In this document: piece by piece, positions 1 through 5,167 of the stretch
Layout: each line of letters opens with the position of its first letter
Position numbering within the stretch: position 1 is the first letter of the stretch
The notes under the pieces: model-generated
What the model saw: the letters and a program-made list of their open reading frames with translations, nothing else
The model's database searches: none
Told to the model about the DNA's origin: nothing
Made by a program: the position numbers and the translations under genes
NCBI GenBank assembly: GCA_012511375.1
Contig: JAAZGF010000087.1
Coordinates: 1-13,491, forward strand
Length of the DNA: 13,491 bases
Reading direction: 5' to 3'
From: Candidatus Dojkabacteria bacterium
GTDB lineage: Bacteria; Patescibacteriota; Dojkabacteria; SC72

Positions 1-402
1 AGACTAAAAGCAGTACAAAAAATTATTCCTAAAATAGCAGAAGATTGGAATGTTAAACTTGTTGTTCCAGAGTATTCTCCCAAGCAATACATGGGTTGTA
101 TTAAGGAAGGTAGTGAAAAATACGGAGAGCGATGTTTGAAATGTTGGGAAATTAGACTTGAGTATTCTCTAAGGTATGCAAAAGATAATGAGATAGAAAA
201 CATAACCACAACCCTTTTAACAAGTCATTATCAATCAAGAGATATCATATTAAAGATACTTAAAAAATTAAACAAAAAGTATAATATTAATACTATTGAA
301 ATAGATGAGTGTTCTAATAAGAATCATAGTGGTTTTTACAAACAAAATTACTGTGGATGCTGTTTCTCTTTAGTAGAAAAAATGACAAATGAAAGAATTT
401 AA
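1..402 (+). CDS. queH: Epoxyqueuosine reductase QueH, 5'-truncated by window edge
   Basis: This is the C-terminal ~133 residues of a QueH-family (DUF208) protein, which reduces epoxyqueuosine to queuosine in the last step of tRNA wobble-base (Q34) synthesis. The reading frame is open from base 1, so the true start and the N-terminal Cys motif lie outside the window. Seen here are an EYSPKQY segment, the GERCLKCWEIRL cysteine pair, the TTTLLTSHYQ segment, and the late NYCGCCFSL motif. QueH binds its Fe-S and mononuclear iron centres with such cysteines. The gene ends in TAA and is followed 15 bp later by a small membrane-protein ORF with its own promoter-like sequence. The family call rests on motif order and spacing and is fairly secure. 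The enzymatic role is family knowledge. Confidence 0.85.
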   Translation, partial: RLKAVQKIIPKIAEDWNVKLVVPEYSPKQYMGCIKEGSEKYGERCLKCWEIRLEYSLRYAKDNEIENITTTLLTSHYQSRDIILKILKKLNKKYNINTIEIDECSNKNHSGFYKQNYCGCCFSLVEKMTNERI

Positions 403-411
403 TGCAATAAT
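403..411 (+). promoter_or_regulatory. Extended -10-like element before the 41-aa ORF
   Basis: TGC followed by AATAAT (406-411) has the TGn plus -10 layout, and exactly 6 nt separate it from the ATG at 418. Transcription would start at or next to the A of the start codon, giving a leaderless mRNA. No convincing -35 is visible, and in AT-rich DNA this match is only suggestive. Confidence 0.35.
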
Positions 412-417
412 ATAGAT

Positions 418-543
418 ATGGTAGGGATATTAACAATAATAGCGATAGTGATAGTTCTCTTTGTAATATTTTTCCTTCTAGGACTGTTCTTTCCAGAGAA
501 AGAAAGTACAGAGACAAAAGATGAAGAGAGGAAAGAGGAATAG
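418..543 (+). CDS. Small single-pass membrane protein, 41 aa
   Basis: The ORF encodes 41 residues. An almost entirely hydrophobic segment at residues 2-25 (VGILTIIAIVIVLFVIFFLL and following) is succeeded by a strongly charged tail rich in Glu, Lys, Asp and Arg (ending DEERKEE). This is the layout of a single-pass membrane microprotein with a short polar C-terminal tail. It fills the gap between queH and the response regulator and ends in TAG. There is no Shine-Dalgarno sequence; an AATAAT -10-like hexamer lies 6 nt before the ATG, as at several other genes here. I recognise no family and give no function. The composition argues against random ORF noise, but short AT-rich hydrophobic ORFs can arise by chance. 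Confidence 0.5.
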   Translation: MVGILTIIAIVIVLFVIFFLLGLFFPEKESTETKDEERKEE

Positions 544-599
544 TATTATCTACATATTCTCTTAATCTAGGTTGTAATACTTTAGTAACATCTTTAATA

Positions 600-605
600 T
601 ATACT
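600..605 (+). promoter_or_regulatory. -10-like TATACT before the response regulator
   Basis: TATACT ends 6 nt before the ATG at 612, so the predicted transcript would begin at the start codon. A TTGTAA (572-577) lies upstream with a 22-nt spacer, which is longer than usual, so no -35 is claimed. Confidence 0.4.
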
Positions 606-611
606 CACAAT

Positions 612-1319
612 ATGTGTAGTAAAAGGCCATGTGTCTTAATAATAGAAGATGATGCTAACCTAGTACTAATTATTTCTAACTTTCTGAAAAGCTTACATTT
701 CGATGTACTCTACGCATACAATGGGAAAGATGCTATAGAGGAAGTATTAAAGAATAAGTATCAACTCGCTATTATTGATTTAGGATTACCTGATATGAGC
801 GGATTTCAAGTAGTAGAGAAGATACGAGAAATAAATAATAAGCCCATTATAATAATAACTGGATCAAAAGAGGAAAATGATGAAATCAAAGCATTTAAAT
901 CTCTTGTGAATTTGTATCATTACAAAACATTAAATTACGAAATTCTAGAAGCTCAGATTAAGTCTTTAATTAATCCAAACTTAAAAGGAAATATTATTAA
1001 AACTCTAGATATATACATTGATACAAGTAGAAGAATTATTAAAAACAAGAACAAGGTATTAGATTTAACTAAAACAGAAACTGACTTTTTAATTATGTTA
1101 GCTGAATCAAAGGGGGAAATTTTTACTAGAGAACAAATAATATCAAATGTTTTAAATAATTTTAATGATCCTTCAATATACTGTGTTGATACTATGGTTA
1201 GTAGAATCAGAAAGAAGTTTAAAAGTCCTTTAGAGAAATCCCTTATTAAAACAGTAAATGGAATAGGTTATACAATAAATCCAATTTATTTTGAAAATAT
1301 ACGTAGAGAGTATTCATAA
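612..1319 (+). CDS. OmpR/PhoB-family response regulator
   Basis: This 235-residue two-component response regulator consists of an N-terminal receiver domain (about 6-120) and a C-terminal winged-helix DNA-binding domain (about 128-228). Receiver landmarks are the acidic cluster E12-D13-D14, phosphoacceptor D56 in IIDLGLPDMSG, T83 in IIITGS and K105. K105 is followed by Thr instead of the usual Pro. The winged-helix part shows KTETDFLIMLAESKGEIFTR, then VDTMVSRIRKKF (recognition helix) and the wing IKTVNGIGYTI. It should act as a cytoplasmic transcription factor controlled by phosphorylation. The likely partner kinase is the convergent gene whose stop overlaps this one by 6 bp. Target genes cannot be told from the sequence. 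The start codon is the first ATG, preceded by TATACT-N6. Confidence 0.92.
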   Translation: MCSKRPCVLIIEDDANLVLIISNFLKSLHFDVLYAYNGKDAIEEVLKNKYQLAIIDLGLPDMSGFQVVEKIREINNKPIIIITGSKEENDEIKAFKSLVNLYHYKTLNYEILEAQIKSLINPNLKGNIIKTLDIYIDTSRRIIKNKNKVLDLTKTETDFLIMLAESKGEIFTREQIISNVLNNFNDPSIYCVDTMVSRIRKKFKSPLEKSLIKTVNGIGYTINPIYFENIRREYS

Positions 1320-2552
1320 AGGAATAATTACTTTAACCTCTGAATATTTCCATTTAGTACTATTAATAACAACTTTTCCTTTAAAATTTTCTTTTACTGC
1401 TGTCAACACAAAAAAAAGACCTAGTCCTAAGTTCTCTTCCTCCATAATTAAATCATTGTTGGATATTCTCTCAAGAATATCTTTTTTAAATCCTCTTCCA
1501 TTATCCCTAATACTTAACACATAGGTATTATCCTGTATATACGTTTCTATTTTAATCTTCTTCTCCGATTTTCTTGAAATCTCTAATTCTTCTACAGCAT
1601 TTATAAAAAGATTAAGAAAAATTCTGTTAAAAGTATAACAATCACCTTTTAATTTTTTATTCTCTAGCAAATCTATTTCTAAATCTATCTCACTTCTGTT
1701 TAGTCTTGTTTTTAAAATCTTTATCATTTTAGAAATACAATCAGCAGAATCAAATTCTTTTTCAATAGATTTAGTTTTAAGAATATCCAAGGAACGAGTT
1801 AGAATATTTTCGATATAGATGAGAGATCCAATAACTGTCTCTTTACATATATGCTCTTTCCCTTTCTTCTCCGACGAATTTTCATTAAAATATCCAGACA
1901 ATACAGTTACTGGAGTACAAATGTCGTGTAGTATACATTTAGATATTCTACCTAACAGTCTATTTCGATACTCCATATTTGCCAAATATTTATATTTCTT
2001 GGAATTATTTAATACTTCCTCTTGGCAAATTTTCATAAAGATACAACCTTTAAACAGAACATACAAGAAAAGTAAAATAATCCAGTAAAGTAAGAGTTTT
2101 ATAAAAAGATCGTCCTTGTAATACTCTGTATTCCCAATCCCTTCGTGAGAGAAGAAATTGCAAAACAGCATGATAATAATAAGGAGAAGAAAAGCAAAAA
2201 AATGAAAATCTAATTTGTTAAAGAGTATTAAATAAAGAAAAAAAGACATTAATATTAGCAGTAATCCATGAAAGAAAAGTCCTCGGACAAAAGAAAGATA
2301 GATAGAGAAGGAAAGGAAAAGAAAAATTATGAAGAAAGATGCAATTGCTGTATTCTTTTTAATACATAACCTTCTTACAAAAAATAGTACTAAGGAGAAA
2401 CAGAATAGTACTAAACCTATTACAACAGTATTCTTAAAGAAGAAGTATAACGACAGTAGGAAAAAAGAAATAGAGAGAAGAAAATAAAGATTTTTTAGAA
2501 AATCATATATACACTCTCTCAAAGTTCTGTCCAGATTTTCTTCTAGATTCAT
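1314..2552 (-). CDS. Membrane sensor histidine kinase with six predicted TM helices
   Basis: This is a 412-residue histidine kinase. Hydrophobic segments at about 21-40, 43-60, 68-88, 91-112, 116-135 and 150-170 form a membrane sensor region with almost no extracytoplasmic domain, so it may sense within the membrane or through the second half. The dimerisation/phosphotransfer helix carries H209 in ILHDICTPVTVLSGY. The ATPase domain shows the N box with N318 (FLNLFINAVEEL), the G1 box DNGRGF (350-355) and the G2 box LGLGLF (375-380). No PAS, HAMP or periplasmic sensor domain is recognisable. It ends in TGA, and its last 6 bp overlap the end of the oppositely transcribed response regulator, which is probably its partner. 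A TAATAAT lies 7 nt before the ATG. An AGAGG also sits there but is too close to the start to be a good ribosome site. Confidence 0.92.
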   Translation of the reverse strand: MNLEENLDRTLRECIYDFLKNLYFLLSISFFLLSLYFFFKNTVVIGLVLFCFSLVLFFVRRLCIKKNTAIASFFIIFLFLSFSIYLSFVRGLFFHGLLLILMSFFLYLILFNKLDFHFFAFLLLIIIMLFCNFFSHEGIGNTEYYKDDLFIKLLLYWIILLFLYVLFKGCIFMKICQEEVLNNSKKYKYLANMEYRNRLLGRISKCILHDICTPVTVLSGYFNENSSEKKGKEHICKETVIGSLIYIENILTRSLDILKTKSIEKEFDSADCISKMIKILKTRLNRSEIDLEIDLLENKKLKGDCYTFNRIFLNLFINAVEELEISRKSEKKIKIETYIQDNTYVLSIRDNGRGFKKDILERISNNDLIMEEENLGLGLFFVLTAVKENFKGKVVINSTKWKYSEVKVIIPL

Positions 2553-2559
2553 GACCTCT

Positions 2560-2565
2560 ATTATT
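2560..2565 (-). promoter_or_regulatory. -10-like AATAAT before the histidine kinase
   Basis: On the - strand AATAAT stands 7 nt before the kinase ATG. An alternative is the extended -10-like TATGCTATTCT at 2590-2580, which would give a leader of about 20 nt. The two cannot be separated by eye. Confidence 0.3.
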
Positions 2566-2625
2566 AGATCTCTTTTATCAGAATAGCATAAAAGAAAAAT
2601 GTTACAAAATCTTTACAAATACAAA

Positions 2626-2636
2626 TATGATATACT
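2626..2636 (+). promoter_or_regulatory. Extended -10 element TATGATATACT of def
   Basis: TGA-TATACT is an extended -10 match, and the whole 11-mer differs by one base from the one before pyruvate kinase (TATGCTATACT). The predicted transcription start (~2643) lies downstream of the ATG at 2599 and just ahead of the GTG at 2647, which supports the GTG as the real start of peptide deformylase. Confidence 0.5.
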
Positions 2637-2646
2637 TTTTATTATC

Positions 2647-3132
2647 GTGGAACAGTTAAAAATATATACAGTAAAAAATAAAGAAGAAGAAAAATTTCTT
2701 CGTAAGAAGAGTAAATACATCTCTGAAGAGGAGATAAAGAGTAAAGAATTTAAAACCTTCTTAAAAAATCTTCTTTATACAGCAAAAAATAGTGAAGAAC
2801 AAATTGGGATTCCAGCAGGAGGGATTGCTGCTCCACAGGTAGGAGATAGTAGAAGGGTTTTTTACATATTAAGAAGTAATACAGAGGATTGGGAAGTCTA
2901 TATAAATCCAGAGTTTAAGCCTTTAGATTTTAGTAAAATTATTACTACAGAGGGTTGTTTAAGTGTTCCTGATAGGGAAGGGGACGTAATGAGATACAAG
3001 AAAATAGAGGTAAAGTATCAAGATATAAATGGAGAGTGGAAAAAGGAGAAACTATTTGATATTGATGCTGTAGCAATTCAGCATGAGTTAGACCACTTGG
3101 ATGGAATTCTCTTCATTGATAAAATAGAGTAA
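2647..3132 (+). CDS. def: Peptide deformylase
   Basis: This enzyme removes the formyl group from the N-terminal methionine of nascent proteins, using a divalent metal. All three family motifs are present: motif I as AGGIAAPQVG (the first Gly of the usual GxGxAAPQ is Ala), motif II EGCLSVP with the metal-ligand Cys, and motif III QHELDHLDG with the HExxH zinc/iron site. The frame is open back to an ATG at 2599. I place the start at GTG 2647 because typical deformylases begin within a few residues of the LKIYT-like strand, and because a strong extended -10 lies between the two candidates. This gives 161 residues, a normal short length. The C-terminal extension is minimal. The gene stands alone between the divergent kinase and a surface-protein gene. 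Confidence 0.95.
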   Translation: MEQLKIYTVKNKEEEKFLRKKSKYISEEEIKSKEFKTFLKNLLYTAKNSEEQIGIPAGGIAAPQVGDSRRVFYILRSNTEDWEVYINPEFKPLDFSKIITTEGCLSVPDREGDVMRYKKIEVKYQDINGEWKKEKLFDIDAVAIQHELDHLDGILFIDKIE

Positions 3133-3152
3133 TATTTATTTAAGAATAATTT

Positions 3153-3158
3153 TATAAT
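3153..3158 (+). promoter_or_regulatory. Consensus -10 TATAAT before the Ig-like surface protein
   Basis: A perfect TATAAT lies 7 nt before the ATG at 3166, inside the 33-bp gap after def. This predicts a transcript starting at or one base before the start codon. No Shine-Dalgarno is present. Confidence 0.5.
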
Positions 3159-3165
3159 CTTCAAA

Positions 3166-4299
3166 ATGAAAAGGAAATTTCTTGTAATATTTACATTAAT
3201 TATTTCGTTTTTTTTCTTGTTTGGTCTTAATAAAGCACTCTTTGCTGATGAAAGAGAGGAGCTAGACCAAATAGAAGCAGAAAGAGAAGAGGATTTCTTG
3301 AAGCAGTTAGAACTTGATATCCCTAAAATAACTGATAATCCTAGCCATTTAATAACTTTTGTAGATCCTTCTGATACTTCAGAAGGTGTTCAATTAGAAA
3401 TAGATGAGAAGGGATTTGAACTCATTAGAAGTCCATATAGTCTACCTGCATTAAGAATTGGGATACACACACTTACTTTTAAGTTTGTAGATTCTCTTGG
3501 TTCTACACAAATTGTTGAGAAAGAAATAATTGTAATTCCAAGGCCTCCCATTATAAATTCTCCCTCTTTTGGTGAAGACTCTATGATAATCTCAGGTACA
3601 GGCTTAGCAGATTCTCAATTAATCTTAATCCTTTCCTCTAGTAAAAACCTTGATACTTTTGAAACTGAAATAAATAAAGAAGGGACTTGGAATATTGAGA
3701 TAGATCTTACTGCTCTTCCCGAAGGTTTGTATACCTTTTCTGCATACACAAGACGTAATGGCTACGCAAGTGACTTAGCTGAATCTGTTACATTTGAACA
3801 GGGAAATTCACAAAACCACACTCTATTTCAAGGAAACAAAGAAAACGACATCTATTTCTCCTTTGGTGCTATTACTTTAGATAATATCAAACAAATTATT
3901 TTGAGCAATTCTGACTTACTTCTTTTAATTTTAATAACTTTTACCTTAGGTTTTTTACTTTCATGGGTTTTAAATGTAATTCTAAGAAATTCTACTGAGA
4001 AAAAAGTAATAGAAGAATTGGAGGAAAAAATGAATAATAATGGGAAGAAAGAAAAAGAAGAAAAGGGAATGACGCTAAAAGAAAAACTCTCTAAAAAAGG
4101 TAAAAAGGTTGAAGAAGAGAAAGAAGACAAAGAGGTTGAGGTAAAAGAAGAGGAAAAGAAGAAAGAAAAGAAAGCTAAAAAGGAAGAGAAAATTGTTACT
4201 AAGATAGATTTTTTAAAAGATTTCAAGACATTTGATCCTGACGATGAGAAAGGACGAGAGAAGGAGAAGATTGATATAGAGATAACTTCAAAGAAGTAA
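3166..4299 (+). CDS. Secreted/anchored Ig-like protein with charged cytoplasmic tail
   Basis: This 377-residue protein has a clear type I membrane layout. A signal peptide occupies residues 1-27 (KRK, hydrophobic core, ALFA before Asp28), followed by an acidic linker (28-45). The extracellular β-rich part (about 55-210) contains a probable bacterial Ig-like unit, judging by GTGLADSQLILILSSSK, EINKEGTWNIEIDL and LPEGLYTFSAYT. A transmembrane helix spans about 249-272, and a tail of about 105 residues is very rich in Lys and Glu. The tail's codons are almost all purine (4020-4295), so this stretch is also a low-complexity DNA region. The protein probably sits on the cell surface with the tail in the cytoplasm. 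The function is unknown; adhesion or envelope organisation are guesses. tRNA-Leu(CAG) follows 14 bp downstream and may share the transcript. Confidence 0.8.
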   Translation: MKRKFLVIFTLIISFFFLFGLNKALFADEREELDQIEAEREEDFLKQLELDIPKITDNPSHLITFVDPSDTSEGVQLEIDEKGFELIRSPYSLPALRIGIHTLTFKFVDSLGSTQIVEKEIIVIPRPPIINSPSFGEDSMIISGTGLADSQLILILSSSKNLDTFETEINKEGTWNIEIDLTALPEGLYTFSAYTRRNGYASDLAESVTFEQGNSQNHTLFQGNKENDIYFSFGAITLDNIKQIILSNSDLLLLILITFTLGFLLSWVLNVILRNSTEKKVIEELEEKMNNNGKKEKEEKGMTLKEKLSKKGKKVEEEKEDKEVEVKEEEKKKEKKAKKEEKIVTKIDFLKDFKTFDPDDEKGREKEKIDIEITSKK

Positions 4300-4313
4300 C
4301 TGCTTAATACCAA

Positions 4314-4397
4314 GCCAAGATGGTGAAATTGGCAGACACGCTACGTTCAGGACGTAGTCCTAGAAATAGGGTGGGGGTTCAACTCCCCCTCTTGGCA
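4314..4397 (+). tRNA. tRNA-Leu(CAG)
   Basis: This is an 84-nt class II tRNA. The acceptor stem GCCAAGA pairs with TCTTGGC (4390-4396), followed by discriminator A4397. The anticodon arm is CTACG-TTCAGGA-CGTAG with anticodon CAG. The long variable arm (CCTA/TAGG) and the T arm with loop TTCAACT are present. The 3' CCA is not encoded. It reads CUG leucine codons. It lies 14 bp after the surface-protein gene and shows no own -35/-10 in the gap, so processing from a shared transcript is likely. Confidence 0.95.
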
Positions 4398-4398
4398 T

Positions 4399-4426
4399 GA
4401 ATATCTCTATTTTAATAACCACTCCT
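4399..4426 (+). repeat. 28-bp direct repeat, left copy (DR1)
   Basis: These 28 bp match 5140-5167 at 27 positions. The right copy is the genuine last codons and stop of the - strand substrate-binding-protein gene. This left copy is therefore a detached duplicate of that gene end. The single difference (t/c) would be silent for leucine. The pair brackets the inserted segment. Confidence 0.85.
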
Positions 4427-4427
4427 G

Positions 4428-4567
4428 TTTTGATTATACTAATTGAAAACTATTACCATTTAGACTAAAATAGCTAAGCATTAGCGGGAATGACGGAATA
4501 GGCAGACTCACGGGACTTAAAATCCTATTCTAGCAATAGAGTAAGGCTTCAATTCCCTCTCCCGGCA
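4428..4567 (+). repeat. 140-bp block duplicated from 9206-9345 (copy A)
   Basis: This block aligns without gaps to 9206-9345 at a constant offset of 4778. I count 13 differences by eye: 2 in the 56-bp upstream part and 11 in the 84-bp tRNA part. Nearly all changes replace G or C with A or T in this copy. Identity stops sharply at both ends. Copy A is the derived one, since the tRNA in copy B is intact. Confidence 0.9.
4443..4471 (+). promoter_or_regulatory. Promoter of the decayed tRNA-Leu copy
   Basis: TTGAAA (4443-4448) and TAAAAT (4466-4471) with a 17-bp spacer are identical to the promoter of the intact tRNA-Leu(UAA). The one substitution in the spacer leaves both hexamers untouched, so the decayed tRNA may still be transcribed. 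Confidence 0.55.
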
Positions 4568-4570
4568 CCA
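4484..4570 (+). pseudogene. Decayed tRNA-Leu(UAA) copy
   Basis: This 84-nt copy of the tRNA-Leu at 9262 keeps the anticodon loop CTTAAAA and the variable arm, but mismatches break several stems. In the acceptor stem positions 3 and 6 become G·G and A·C. In the D stem two of three pairs are lost. The anticodon stem has C·A and G·U, and the T stem has A·C and C·C. It is very unlikely to be a working tRNA. Unlike the three intact tRNA genes here, it is followed by CCA (4568-4570). A tRNA finder may still report it as a low-scoring tRNA-Leu. Confidence 0.8.
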
Positions 4571-4601
4571 CAATTAAATTTTTCGAAAGCCGAGAAGAAG
4601 T

Positions 4602-5093
4602 ATGAAAAACGAAATTACAAATTTTTCTGATTTACCAATCGATGTTTTAGATGCTTTTTTAAGAGAAGCAAATTTAAACACTTACGCCAATGAAAATGTC
4701 AAAAAAGTGTCTCCACTTCGCCTTGGCTCAAAGGATTATCACTTTGAAAAAGGTGACCTCGCTTACCATGATACTTATTTTGGGGCCACTAAATTTTTAG
4801 GTGAAGAAATCGTTTACAAAAGCGGGAAAGCTACTTGGGGTATGAATTACTACGGCTTTACAATAAGCAATGAAATAAGAGAAGATTTGTATGGCTCAAT
4901 TTTGCGTCCAGCTCTAATGGCTGGTTCTGGCGATAATATACCGATTCGCGGACCGAAAGAATTTATAAATGGTGAATGGAAATATACTTTTAACGCTGAT
5001 GGCGATTTAGCAAACTTTACGGGTGTTGAAGAAATTTCCAAGAACGACGAAGTGGTTTGTCGGCTATACTGCCACGGGGGCTTTATTCAGTAA
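4602..5093 (+). CDS. DUF5680 domain protein, probably acquired
   Basis: This 163-residue soluble protein resembles the DUF5680 family across its whole length. The pattern includes FLREANLNTYA near the N-terminus, YHFEKGDLAYHDTYFG (about 46-61), FLGEEIVY, WGMNYYGF (about 79-86), the RGPKEF segment and the C-terminal YCHGGFI. No signal peptide or membrane segment is visible, and the function of the family is unknown to me. Four of six Arg codons are CGC, CGT or CGG, whereas pyruvate kinase nearby uses only AGA/AGG. A purine-rich GAGAAGAAG directly precedes the ATG, unlike the leaderless-type starts around it. These traits, and its place inside an insertion with direct repeats, point to horizontal acquisition. 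The family call is from memory of its motif pattern. Confidence 0.75.
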   Translation: MKNEITNFSDLPIDVLDAFLREANLNTYANENVKKVSPLRLGSKDYHFEKGDLAYHDTYFGATKFLGEEIVYKSGKATWGMNYYGFTISNEIREDLYGSILRPALMAGSGDNIPIRGPKEFINGEWKYTFNADGDLANFTGVEEISKNDEVVCRLYCHGGFIQ

Positions 5094-5139
5094 AAAGTAG
5101 GACGTCATCAATTTCATTCACAAAAGGCTTACGCAACAG

Positions 5140-5167
5140 GAATATCTCTATTTTAACAACCACTCCT
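5140..5167 (+). repeat. 28-bp direct repeat, right copy (DR2)
   Basis: This is the original copy. It covers the stop and last six codons (EEWLLK) of the - strand substrate-binding-protein gene, plus 8 bp beyond. It matches DR1 at 4399-4426 in 27 of 28 positions and marks the right border of the inserted segment. Confidence 0.85.

Larger units (their letters stand above)
4427..5139. mobile_element. Inserted segment: decayed tRNA-Leu copy plus DUF5680 gene
   Basis: This 713-bp stretch lies between two 28-bp direct repeats and separates tRNA-Leu(CAG) from the duplicated 3' end of the substrate-binding-protein gene. It holds a 140-bp block copied from 9206-9345 and a gene with CGN-rich arginine codons unlike its neighbours. 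There is no transposase, integrase or terminal inverted repeat, so it is cargo of an unknown insertion event and not a self-mobile element. The length of the target duplication is too long for ordinary insertion sequences. Calling it mobile is an inference. Confidence 0.5.

Noticed and set aside
3852..4313. 153-codon Ser/Phe-rich open frame on the - strand
   Set aside because: It is the complement of the Lys/Glu-rich tail of the Ig-like protein: GAA/AAG codons read backwards give TTC/CTT/TCT runs.
5094..5139. Recombination site such as an integron attC downstream of the DUF5680 gene
   Set aside because: No paired core sites or convincing inverted repeat could be found in the short stretch between the gene and the right direct repeat.
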